Below are positions 1-5,268 of a stretch of 6,044 nucleotides of DNA, piece after piece. The DNA comes from Halomonas sp. GTDB lineage: Bacteria > Pseudomonadota > Gammaproteobacteria > Pseudomonadales > Halomonadaceae. The position numbers and the translations under genes were made by a program. Numbering within the stretch: the first letter of the stretch is position 1; the number at the start of each line of letters is the position of its first letter. Below the pieces are notes generated by a model that worked only from the letters and a program-made list of their open reading frames with translations, was not told where the DNA came from and did not search any database. The stretch spans positions 1 through 6,044 of the forward strand of contig SKHS01000124.1 in NCBI GenBank assembly GCA_007116835.1. The letters run 5' to 3'.

Positions 1-178
1 GCTCAGCATCGATGTAGCCGAAGCGTCCTGCGGCGTCAGCGGTCACTTCAACAGTACCAAGGTCGACACTGTCATGAGGGGTGCTATCTTGCGCATGAAC
101 GGCTGAAATAGCCGCTACCGACGCAAGCGCCACAGCAACGCTTAGCTTGCGCAATCGAAAAGTAGGTGCAGATGCCAT
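1..178 (-). CDS. TonB-dependent outer-membrane receptor, N-terminal part (runs off the left edge)
   Basis: Only the first 59 codons are inside the window, read from ATG at 176-178. Residues 1-29 form a classic Sec signal peptide: basic FRLRK, a hydrophobic run LSVAVALASVAAISA, then AVHA with likely cleavage before Q30. The mature start holds an acidic stretch and DLGTVEVTA (residues 39-47), which fits the TonB-box region of TonB-dependent receptors, followed by the beginning of what should be the plug domain. There is no room before the box for an N-terminal signalling (STN) domain, so it is probably a plain transporter and not a transducer. The family imports ferric siderophores, haem, cobalamin and similar ligands across the outer membrane using TonB-ExbBD. 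A Fur-type promoter lies directly upstream (207-264), favouring an iron ligand. The Shine-Dalgarno is weak: GGGG nine bases before the ATG. The ligand cannot be told from this fragment. Confidence 0.8.
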   Translation of the reverse strand, partial: MASAPTFRLRKLSVAVALASVAAISAVHAQDSTPHDSVDLGTVEVTADAAGRFGYIDAE

Positions 179-206
179 TGTGTAAGACCCCGGTGCAAAT
201 ACTAAT

Positions 207-231
207 ATTAATGATAGTGATTTTTATTAGC
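207..231 (-). promoter_or_regulatory. Two overlapping Fur-box matches at the TonB receptor promoter
   Basis: Compared by hand with the 19-bp Fur consensus (GATAATGATAATCATTATC), positions 213-231 match at 14 of 19 and positions 207-225 at 13 of 19. The two matches are offset by 6 bp, the usual arrangement for two Fur dimers on an extended site. The site begins 4 bases downstream of the -10 box and would cover the transcription start, so iron-loaded Fur would be expected to block initiation. Assignment to Fur is inference; a related Zur or Mur regulator is possible. Confidence 0.68.
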
Positions 232-235
232 AAAT

Positions 236-264
236 AATATAAAGATCGATCAAGCCGATGTCAA
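236..264 (-). promoter_or_regulatory. Sigma-70 promoter of the TonB receptor gene
   Basis: On the minus strand a perfect -35 box TTGACA (259-264) is followed by a 17-bp spacer (242-258) and a -10 box TATATT (236-241, five of six to consensus). This is the strongest promoter match in the window. Transcription would start near 229, giving a leader of about 50 bases before the receptor ATG. The spacer contains two abutting GATC sites (244-251). Confidence 0.75.
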
Positions 265-328
265 TGCGCTCATGAAGCAGTATCAAGTAAGAAGATAACG
301 ACGCTGAAAGCTAGCTAGGAAAGGGTTT

Positions 329-356
329 CTCTCCTGCAGGACGTCCTGCAGGAGAG
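329..356. repeat. Perfect 28-bp palindrome built from two CCTGCAGG octamers
   Basis: Every base from 329 to 356 pairs with its mirror across the centre at 342/343. The element is CTCT, then CCTGCAGG (333-340), ACGT (341-344), CCTGCAGG (345-352), then AGAG. Each octamer is itself a palindrome. As RNA it can form a 12-bp stem with an ACGU loop. No T-run follows on either strand, so it is not a standard intrinsic terminator. It lies 91 bases after the small membrane protein gene and 64 bases upstream of the receptor -35 box. Possible roles are a transcription end or processing hairpin, or a binding site for a dimeric or tetrameric regulator. Confidence 0.9.
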
Positions 357-417
357 CTAAACATTTAGAGACAAAGGCAGCATGCCAATATAGACACGGA
401 AAACGAGGAGATCGACT

Positions 418-443
418 CAGGCAAAGGCTTCTTAAAGTGCCTG
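418..443 (-). terminator. Weak hairpin just after the small membrane protein gene
   Basis: CAGGCA (418-423) and TGCCTG (438-443) form a 6-bp stem with a 14-base loop, beginning 4 bases beyond the stop codon at 448-450. There is no T-run after the stem, so it is at best a weak or factor-assisted terminator or an mRNA 3'-end stabiliser. Confidence 0.3.
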
Positions 444-447
444 CTAC

Positions 448-765
448 TTAGTGAACGCGAGAGTTATTAAGCGCATAGTTCCAAACACGGTATACATAGA
501 AAAGATAGCCTAAGCCAAGCGTCAAAACAGTGATGACCATCCACAAGATGATGTGACCAATATTGCTAAAAATATTAATATCACACACCATTTTTCGCTC
601 CACGCCTGTTGTATTATCAACCACTGAAGTGCGGTTAATGACAAAACGCGCAAACGAGTAGGGAAAGAAAAACAATGCAATTCCAAGAGTAATGATCGTC
701 AGCACCAACCAGATAAGCAGGTGGCCAATAATATCGAAAATGGAGAGATTCGCTTTAATATTCAC
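448..765 (-). CDS. Small inner-membrane protein with two tandem copies of one membrane unit
   Basis: This gene encodes 105 residues from a GTG start at 763-765; AAGGG six bases upstream is a good Shine-Dalgarno and supports the GTG. The protein is an internal duplication with an offset of 56 residues: residues 9-45 and 65-101 align without gaps with 14 identities in 37. They share the pattern IF..IGH...W.V.T..TLG, and each holds one long hydrophobic stretch (about 16-35 and 72-91). Both hydrophobic stretches should cross the inner membrane, separated by a polar linker (about 44-64). The gene is about 40% GC by hand count, clearly lower than the catabolic genes to the right. I recall similar short proteins as a domain-of-unknown-function family (possibly DUF6693), but I am not certain of the name. 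No enzymatic or binding motif is seen, and the function is unknown. It may be transcribed alone, as no strong promoter was found upstream. Confidence 0.82.
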   Translation of the reverse strand: MNIKANLSIFDIIGHLLIWLVLTIITLGIALFFFPYSFARFVINRTSVVDNTTGVERKMVCDINIFSNIGHIILWMVITVLTLGLGYLFYVYRVWNYALNNSRVH

Positions 766-833
766 GGTGCGCCCTTAATCGTTAAGAAACAAAGGGGCGC
801 AGATTACCACCCACATGAGTAAGCGTGAATGGC

Positions 834-850
834 AAAACCTGGCTTAGGTT
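834..850 (-). terminator. Possible weak intrinsic terminator downstream of lpxR
   Basis: On the minus strand AACCT, a 5-base loop, AGGTT and two further T residues give a 5-bp stem (836-840 with 846-850) ending in TTTT. It lies about 50 bases after the lpxR stop. The stem is short and AT-rich at its base, so the call is tentative. Confidence 0.3.
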
Positions 851-870
851 GAAATTTAATAATTATTCAT

Positions 871-890
871 GCCTAAATTGGATATTAGGC
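871..890 (-). terminator. Hairpin 11 bases after the lpxR stop
   Basis: GCCTAA (871-876) and TTAGGC (885-890) form a 6-bp stem with an 8-base loop. The downstream minus-strand sequence is AT-rich but has no clean T-run. It may work together with the hairpin at 834-850 as a transcription end or as 3'-end protection for the lpxR transcript. Confidence 0.3.
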
Positions 891-901
891 GGTTGCCTGT
901 T

Positions 902-1891
902 TTAAAAACGCTTCGTTAGCGTGAGTGCGCCGAATTTATCCTGCTCATCCTGACCATCAAACTCACGGGTACGCTGAACAGCGGCATACGTTACTTGCCA
1001 ATCATCCCAGGCTATCGCAAGCCCTGCAGAGGCATCGGCTACCCACGCGTTACGGTCAACGGCGTGGCTATTCCTAAACGTATTTCCATCCAGCGTAAGG
1101 TTCTGCGCCATGTAGTAACCTTCTACATGCGCGAACAGATACCACTGCCAACCACGCTGGCTGCTCATCAGATGACGGCTACCAGGGTTAGGGGTGAGCG
1201 TAGGAATCCCCTCCGCATCGTCTCCCCAGCGCACGCTATAGCCTGCACTTGCGTAGGTGTACAAGTTACCTAACGCTGCGCCAACACTGGGACCGTGGGA
1301 GAACTGCTTACCGGCCAGCGGCATATCGTGCCACCATTGGCGGCGAGCAGTTAGGTTCACTAACGCCTCATCACCCAACTGATGTTTCCAGCCTCCTGGG
1401 CGACGGCTATCCGTTACACGATGCACTTCACGCTGGATACTGTCGGCGAGTGAAGAAGGCCCTACGAGTCCTATATCTAGATGCAGATCCGTTGCTTGCG
1501 TCAATCCACCAACAGGCACATCTTCATAAAGTGACAGACCGCCATAGACAAGCCCAGCATAGGGGCGATCATCTTCGATCAAAGCGCGCTGTTCAATATC
1601 GTTCGGCGTATAAATCTGATGAATCAAACGATAAGACGCTCTATCCGCTTGGCCGATAAGGCTATCGGGCAGTGCTGCTGCAAGGCGTTGCGTCCAACTT
1701 TGTTCTTTTGGCGTAAACGTCCAGTTAAGCTCGAACCCACTGGTATAGTGGCCGTCATCGCTGCTAGCAAGGCTGTCATTTTCGAACTTAATCGACAGGG
1801 CTCCGCTGTCGGCCCCCGCCACTGTAGGCAGTAAGCTCAACGGCAAAACAACAGGCAATGCTTTCCGGCACAAAGCGGAAATAGTATTCAT
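902..1891 (-). CDS. lpxR: LpxR-family lipid A 3'-O-deacylase, outer-membrane beta-barrel
   Basis: This gene encodes 329 residues; Salmonella LpxR, the type member, is close to 320. The family (also called DUF2219) consists of 12-stranded outer-membrane barrels that remove the 3'-acyloxyacyl chain from lipid A in a calcium-dependent reaction. A signal peptide covers residues 1-27 (AGA before D28). The mature start carries FENDSL with N38-D39, matching the catalytic Asn-Asp pair near mature residues 9-10 of LpxR. DDGHYTSG (45-52) and the conserved DDRPYAG block (107-113) follow. H157 in EVHRVTD is the likely catalytic His, and GWKHQLGDE (167-175) fits the conserved GW..Q...E segment. The C-terminus LTLTKRF ends in phenylalanine, the usual barrel-assembly signal. 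The ATG at 1889-1891 has AAGGA seven bases upstream. It stands alone between yaeQ (170-base gap) and the small membrane protein gene. The exact lipid A bond it cuts here is inferred. Confidence 0.87.
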   Translation of the reverse strand: MNTISALCRKALPVVLPLSLLPTVAGADSGALSIKFENDSLASSDDGHYTSGFELNWTFTPKEQSWTQRLAAALPDSLIGQADRASYRLIHQIYTPNDIEQRALIEDDRPYAGLVYGGLSLYEDVPVGGLTQATDLHLDIGLVGPSSLADSIQREVHRVTDSRRPGGWKHQLGDEALVNLTARRQWWHDMPLAGKQFSHGPSVGAALGNLYTYASAGYSVRWGDDAEGIPTLTPNPGSRHLMSSQRGWQWYLFAHVEGYYMAQNLTLDGNTFRNSHAVDRNAWVADASAGLAIAWDDWQVTYAAVQRTREFDGQDEQDKFGALTLTKRF

Positions 1892-1921
1892 AACTCATTC
1901 CTTGAGTGTCGAAGGGCAAAA

Positions 1922-1953
1922 GCAATCAATTATTAACAACCATGAATGATTGC
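1922..1953. promoter_or_regulatory. 7-bp inverted repeat upstream of lpxR (possible operator)
   Basis: GCAATCA (1922-1928) and TGATTGC (1947-1953) are perfect inverse complements separated by 18 AT-rich bases. The repeat sits 31-62 bases before the lpxR ATG, where a promoter or leader is expected. It could be an operator for a dimeric regulator or a 5'-leader hairpin. I could not find a convincing -35/-10 pair here, so the position relative to transcription start is unknown. Confidence 0.3.
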
Positions 1954-1973
1954 ATGTAATGACACAAATAGAT

Positions 1974-2010
1974 AGCAGGCATACTATACTACTCACTTTT
2001 GTCGCCTGCT
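1974..2010. repeat. 7-bp inverted repeat between yaeQ and lpxR
   Basis: AGCAGGC (1974-1980) pairs with GCCTGCT (2004-2010) across a 23-base loop. It lies 51-87 bases after the yaeQ stop. No T-run follows on the minus strand, so it is not a clear intrinsic terminator. The loop contains TATAGT on the minus strand, a possible -10 box without a recognisable -35 partner. The repeat could end yaeQ transcription or regulate lpxR. Confidence 0.3.
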
Positions 2011-2061
2011 TAAGCCCTTCCCTTCCGTCTGTCGTTAACGTGCCCAGCCACGCAAAATAGC

Positions 2062-2601
2062 TTAGCGGTCTCGCAGTAGCCATTGCGGCGTGATTTCATG
2101 CTGGCCATGTTCATCGGTAATAAACAGTGAGCCATCACTGATCATGACCGCCCAGTTAATCGACCGCGGCAAATCCGCTGCAATGGTCGTCAGTGCCTCT
2201 TGGGGTAGCCCTGCCACGTGTACATTTTTGAGTGCCGCCACTGCCGGTAACACTTTATTTTCCCACAGGTCCACTCGCCCATAAGCCAACAGCGAAACAC
2301 GCTCCGCACGGCGCGAACACCACGTAAGACGCTCGGCATCTGGCAGGCCCACTTCTATCCAATGCAGCACGCGGCCATCCAAGCTTTTTTCCCACAAGGC
2401 GGGCTCGTCGACATCGGAAAGGCCGCGACCAAAAGCGAGCGATTCGCTGTACCACAGTAGGTAGGCGATCAAGCGTGCGCACATTCGGTCTTCGGTTTCA
2501 GAAGGGTGGCGAGCCACCGTAAAACGCAGCGTCTCAAAGACATTGCGATCAAGGTCCGTCAGGTTGACATCAACTTTGTAGGGGGTAGCACTCAACGCCA
2601 T
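2062..2601 (-). CDS. yaeQ: YaeQ family protein
   Basis: This gene encodes 179 residues, against 181 for E. coli YaeQ, and is collinear with it over the whole length. Recognised blocks are MALSATPYKVDVNLTDLDRN at the start, ARHPSET (30-36), FGRGLS with DEP (57-67), and HWIEVGLPD (80-88). The C-terminal ISDGSLFITD fits the family's final strands. YaeQ has a compact variant of the PD-(D/E)XK nuclease fold, and conserved acidic residues such as E35, D65, E66 and E83 lie in the expected region. No nuclease activity has been firmly assigned, and an early proposal that YaeQ compensates for loss of RfaH in haemolysin expression is not well supported as far as I know. The ATG at 2599-2601 gives the canonical MAL start, though the Shine-Dalgarno is weak (GGA eight bases upstream). 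The gap to the GST gene upstream is 65 bases, so co-transcription with it is possible. Confidence 0.93.
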   Translation of the reverse strand: MALSATPYKVDVNLTDLDRNVFETLRFTVARHPSETEDRMCARLIAYLLWYSESLAFGRGLSDVDEPALWEKSLDGRVLHWIEVGLPDAERLTWCSRRAERVSLLAYGRVDLWENKVLPAVAALKNVHVAGLPQEALTTIAADLPRSINWAVMISDGSLFITDEHGQHEITPQWLLRDR

Positions 2602-2666
2602 TGGAGATATCCATCTAAAATTTGCGCCAGTGTAGCGGATTTATCGAAACACAGGGCGGCAGTGCG

Positions 2667-3362
2667 CTATACCGCGCGGTAATCGTTTAATAACGTGGCG
2701 TTTTTAATCGTGTCCTGCTCATGCATTGGCTCACGCCAGGTTTCTGCCAACGCTGCCTGGTACCACTCTTCCATGGCCGGATGGGCCAGTAGACGCTGAA
2801 CATAAGCCTGTGATACTTCGCTCAGTGGCAGATTAAAGGTCTGTATGCGAAATGCGGCAGGCGCGTAAAACGCATCCACTGCGGTAAACTGCCCACCTGC
2901 CAGAAAGGGACCACCGAAGCGCTGAAGGCCTTCCTGCCATAGTGTATCTAGCCGTGCCACATCGTTGTTTAGACCTGCGGAAAGCGCTTTCAGCGCGACA
3001 CGAACGCCACAATTCATTGAGCACTCATTGCGCAGTGCACTAAAACCACTGTGCATTTCGGCACTGGCACAACGCGCCCAGGCGCGTGCTGCTTTGTCTT
3101 CCGGCCACACACCTGGGTACGTTTCAGCAAGATACTCAACAATCGCCAACGAGTCCCATACCGCCACCTCGGCATCAGAATCTACCAAGCATGGCACTAA
3201 GCCGGTGGGAGAAAAACGTGTAAAAGTGGCATGGCTTTCGCCTATGCCACCCTCAAACGGCATAACGTGTTCATTGAAGGGGATGTTCAGCGCCTTCATC
3301 AGCACCCACGGGCGCAGCGACCAAGACGAGTAGTTCTTGTTGGCGATATATAGATCAAACAT
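2667..3362 (-). CDS. Glutathione S-transferase family protein (Ser-type active site)
   Basis: This gene encodes 231 residues with the usual two-domain cytosolic GST layout. The N-terminal thioredoxin-like domain (about 2-82) has NKNYSSWSLRPW (9-19), which places the likely glutathione-activating serine in the YSSWS loop. SPTGLVPCL (51-59) supplies the conserved cis-proline P57, and the glutathione-contacting acid-serine pair is WDS (69-71) before AIVEYLAETYP. The all-helical C-terminal domain shows FLAGGQFTAVDAF (153-165), where T160 and D163 form the conserved N-capping box. Such proteins conjugate or reduce electrophiles with glutathione, and the substrate cannot be read from sequence. The ATG at 3360-3362 follows a strong AAGGAG five bases upstream. 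A terminator separates it from the acyl-CoA genes, so it should have its own promoter in 3363-3439; TATGAT at 3420-3425 is a possible -10, but no matching -35 was found. Confidence 0.92.
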   Translation of the reverse strand: MFDLYIANKNYSSWSLRPWVLMKALNIPFNEHVMPFEGGIGESHATFTRFSPTGLVPCLVDSDAEVAVWDSLAIVEYLAETYPGVWPEDKAARAWARCASAEMHSGFSALRNECSMNCGVRVALKALSAGLNNDVARLDTLWQEGLQRFGGPFLAGGQFTAVDAFYAPAAFRIQTFNLPLSEVSQAYVQRLLAHPAMEEWYQAALAETWREPMHEQDTIKNATLLNDYRAV

Positions 3363-3404
3363 AAACGCTCCTTGTGAATGCCGACAACAGTCAAGCTAAG
3401 TATT

Positions 3405-3424
3405 GATCATGTAGTATGGATCAT
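3405..3424. repeat. GATCAT direct repeat upstream of the GST gene
   Basis: GATCAT occurs at 3405-3410 and again at 3419-3424, a 14-base period, in the only gap where the GST promoter can lie. Each copy contains a GATC site. The second overlaps a possible minus-strand -10 (TATGAT, 3420-3425). It may be chance in an AT-rich gap. Confidence 0.3.
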
Positions 3425-3439
3425 ATAACTATCGAGCAT

Positions 3440-3468
3440 AAAAGAGGGGTGACGTAGCCGCCACCCCT
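3440..3468 (-). terminator. Rho-independent terminator after the enoyl-CoA hydratase gene
   Basis: On the minus strand AGGGGTG, a 10-base loop and CACCCCT form a GC-rich 7-bp stem (3445-3451 with 3462-3468), followed by C and TTTT (3443-3440). It starts 30 bases after the hydratase stop codon and should end the acyl-CoA operon before the GST gene. Confidence 0.75.
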
Positions 3469-3497
3469 TAAATGAGCAAAACGTAGTTAAGCGCAGA

Positions 3498-4271
3498 TTA
3501 GAAGTTGGGTTTGCGCTTCTCAACGAACGCACTCATGCCCTCTTTCTGCTCTTCGCCAGCAAAACAGAATGCAAACAGGCTGGTTTCCAGCGCTAGGGCG
3601 CTATCAAGATCTTGGTCTAACCCATCGTGAACGGCTTGCTTCGCACCACGCACCGACTGAGGGCCGTTACCTTTAAGCTGCTTGGTGAGCTCTTCTACAT
3701 AGCTTTCAAGCTCGGCCTGGGGCATCACACGGTTAACTAGCCCGATGCGCAGCGCTTCTTGGGCATCGATTTTGCGGCCAGTGGTTACCAGGTCAATTGC
3801 CATGGCGGGGCCAACACGGCGCGGCAAACGCTGGGTGCCGCCAAAGCCAGGAATCACACCTAGCAACACTTCAGGCTGACCAAAAACAGCGTTGTCGCTA
3901 GCTACCGCCCAGTCGCAGGCCAGTGCCAATTCGCAGCCGCCGCCAAGGCAAAACCCGTTCACTAGCGCGACCACCGGCACGGGTAATGTTTCTAGGCGTT
4001 TGATAGTACGCAGCGCCTGAATGGCGAAGGCTCGTGCTTCTTCCGGGGTTTTATCACGCATTTCGGTGATATCAGCACCAGCAACAAACGACTTTTCACC
4101 GGCACCGGTAATAATAACGGCGCGTAAATGAGGGTGCGCCTCAAGCTCCACAAGGTGTGATTCTAACGCACTGAGCACCTCGCTATTCAGTGCGTTCAAT
4201 GCTTTAGGGCGGTTAATCGTCAACCGCACCATGCCATCGTTATCAACTTTTTCAATCACTGCATCGCTCAT
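3498..4271 (-). CDS. Enoyl-CoA hydratase (crotonase family)
   Basis: This gene encodes 257 residues, the normal length for a single-domain bacterial enoyl-CoA hydratase. It adds water across the 2,3-double bond of trans-2-enoyl-CoA to give 3-hydroxyacyl-CoA. Crotonase landmarks are INRPKALNAL (19-28), FVAGADITEM (62-71, acyl-CoA and oxyanion region), GFCLGGGCELALACD (106-120) and GQPEVLLGVIPGFGGTQRLPR (131 onward). E114 and E134 are 20 residues apart, as are the two catalytic glutamates of rat hydratase (E144, E164), and G111 occupies the oxyanion-hole glycine position. With both glutamates present, hydration is favoured over isomerase or hydrolase activity. The ATG at 4269-4271 has AAGGAG five bases upstream. 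It follows the 3-hydroxyacyl-CoA dehydrogenase gene on the same strand, so the pair supplies consecutive beta-oxidation steps. A specialised substrate, such as methylthioacryloyl-CoA (DmdD type), is possible but nothing shown requires it. Confidence 0.93.
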   Translation of the reverse strand: MSDAVIEKVDNDGMVRLTINRPKALNALNSEVLSALESHLVELEAHPHLRAVIITGAGEKSFVAGADITEMRDKTPEEARAFAIQALRTIKRLETLPVPVVALVNGFCLGGGCELALACDWAVASDNAVFGQPEVLLGVIPGFGGTQRLPRRVGPAMAIDLVTTGRKIDAQEALRIGLVNRVMPQAELESYVEELTKQLKGNGPQSVRGAKQAVHDGLDQDLDSALALETSLFAFCFAGEEQKEGMSAFVEKRKPNF

Positions 4272-4301
4272 ACAGGCTCCTTAATTGTTATTACGCATTA
4301 A

Positions 4302-4352
4302 AAGTGAACACCTACCAACCCTAGCGAACGCTTGGTTGGTAGGCAATCACTT
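4302..4352 (-). terminator. Long interrupted hairpin between the dehydrogenase and hydratase genes
   Basis: A perfect 10-bp stem (4311-4320 with 4334-4343) is capped by a small inner stem (4323-4325 with 4330-4332). It is extended outward by a 3x3 internal loop and a 6-bp AAGTGA/TCACTT stem (4302-4307 with 4347-4352). On the minus strand the descending arm ends in CACTTTT, so the T-run lies at the base of the outer stem; the plus strand reads CTTCTTTT shortly after. It may be a partial terminator, attenuator or RNase-processing hairpin that lowers or uncouples hydratase expression within the operon. Its role is inferred, while the pairing is directly visible. Confidence 0.55.
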
Positions 4353-4402
4353 CTTTTGTCGCGCTTGACTGGCCTGATCGGCTTATCCGTACTTATCGAT
4401 GC

Positions 4403-5254
4403 TCACTCGTAGATATAAAAGCCACGACCGCTCTTACGTCCCAGGTAGCCCGCATCCACCATACGCTTCAATAACGGGCAGGGGCGATATTTAGGATCGC
4501 CAAACCCGTCTTGCAGCACTTCCATAATGGCCAAACAAACGTCGAGACCAATTAAATCCGCCAGCGCCAACGGCCCCATAGGGTGCGCAGCGCCCAGCTT
4601 CATCGCTTCATCGATAGCCTCTGGCGTTGCGGTTCCTTCTTGCACAATAAAGGCGGCTTCATTGATCATCGGCACCAACAAACGATTCACCGCAAAGCCC
4701 GGCGCATCACCAATGGGCACCGCCGTTTTACCCAGTGCTTTGGCCAGCGCCTCTATACGCTCAACGGTGGCATCAGAGGTTTGCTCAGCACGAATTACTT
4801 CCACTAACTTGAGCACCGGCACCGGGTTAAAAAAGTGCATGCCCACAACCCGCTCGGGGCGTTCGCACACCGCCGCCAGCCGCGTTAGCGAGAGTGATGA
4901 GGTGTTCGAAGCAAGAATCGCGTCGCTGCTTAAATGGCTAAGGTCACGAAACAGTTTCTCTTTCAGCGCGGGCTGCTCTGGGGCAGCTTCAATAATAATG
5001 CCGCAGTCACTCAACGCTTCGAGATCAGTGGTCGTGGAAAGCCGCGCTAAAGCCTCCTGCTTAGCTGACTCGCTGATTTTTTCTTTCGCGACTAGCTTGC
5101 CAAGGCCTTTATCGATGTTGCCCTGGGCACGGGTAAGCTGCTCATCGGCAACGTCATAAAGGCGAACCGTAAAACCACTGGCGGCGACCACTTGGGCGAT
5201 CCCCTGCCCCATGGTGCCTGCTCCCACTACCCCGATTGGTTGTTCACTCATCAT
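4403..5254 (-). CDS. hbd: 3-hydroxyacyl-CoA (3-hydroxybutyryl-CoA) dehydrogenase, NAD-dependent
   Basis: This gene encodes 283 residues, typical of the monofunctional bacterial enzyme (Hbd/PaaH type) and not of the fused FadB. It oxidises (S)-3-hydroxyacyl-CoA to 3-ketoacyl-CoA with NAD+. The Rossmann domain carries GAGTMG (11-16), with D34 at the end of the second strand marking NAD over NADP. Catalytic residues follow the human enzyme's spacing exactly: S119 (in NTSSLS), H140 (in GMHFFNP), E152 and N190, equivalent to S137, H158, E170 and N208. The C-terminal dimer domain ends in the usual GRKSGRGFYIYE. Two adjacent ATG codons could start it; the first (5252-5254) has AGGGG six or seven bases upstream and is preferred. 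The gene begins 14 bases after the acyl-CoA ligase stop, so the two are surely co-transcribed. A phenylacetate-pathway (PaaH) role is possible, but no paa genes are visible. Confidence 0.93.
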   Translation of the reverse strand: MMSEQPIGVVGAGTMGQGIAQVVAASGFTVRLYDVADEQLTRAQGNIDKGLGKLVAKEKISESAKQEALARLSTTTDLEALSDCGIIIEAAPEQPALKEKLFRDLSHLSSDAILASNTSSLSLTRLAAVCERPERVVGMHFFNPVPVLKLVEVIRAEQTSDATVERIEALAKALGKTAVPIGDAPGFAVNRLLVPMINEAAFIVQEGTATPEAIDEAMKLGAAHPMGPLALADLIGLDVCLAIMEVLQDGFGDPKYRPCPLLKRMVDAGYLGRKSGRGFYIYE

Positions 5255-5268
5255 TTGTTTCCCCTGAA

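Noticed and set aside
329..356. The palindrome as a standard rho-independent terminator
   Set aside because: Neither strand has a T-run after the stem (AAACCC on one side, CTAAAC on the other), so it was reported as a palindrome with unknown role.
1249..1659. 136-codon open frame on the plus strand
   Set aside because: It is antisense to lpxR, has no recognisable domain or ribosome binding site, and its residue make-up is rich in Arg and His, typical of a shadow frame.
1895..2083. 62-codon minus-strand open frame between yaeQ and lpxR
   Set aside because: It overlaps the end of yaeQ and fills a gap that carries inverted repeats. It has no good Shine-Dalgarno, and its Cys/Ile-rich tail looks like translated AT-rich non-coding DNA.
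2602..2666. Possible promoter before yaeQ (TACACT as a -10 box)
   Set aside because: No acceptable -35 box was found at 16-18 bp, and yaeQ could be read through from the GST gene 65 bases away.
2965..3333. 122-codon open frame on the plus strand
   Set aside because: It is antisense to the GST gene, and no family features are seen.
4527..5159. 210-codon open frame on the plus strand
   Set aside because: It lies wholly antisense to the 3-hydroxyacyl-CoA dehydrogenase, whose catalytic residues are all intact. Its product is a Ser/Ala-rich low-complexity translation, as expected from opposite-strand reading of GC-rich codons.
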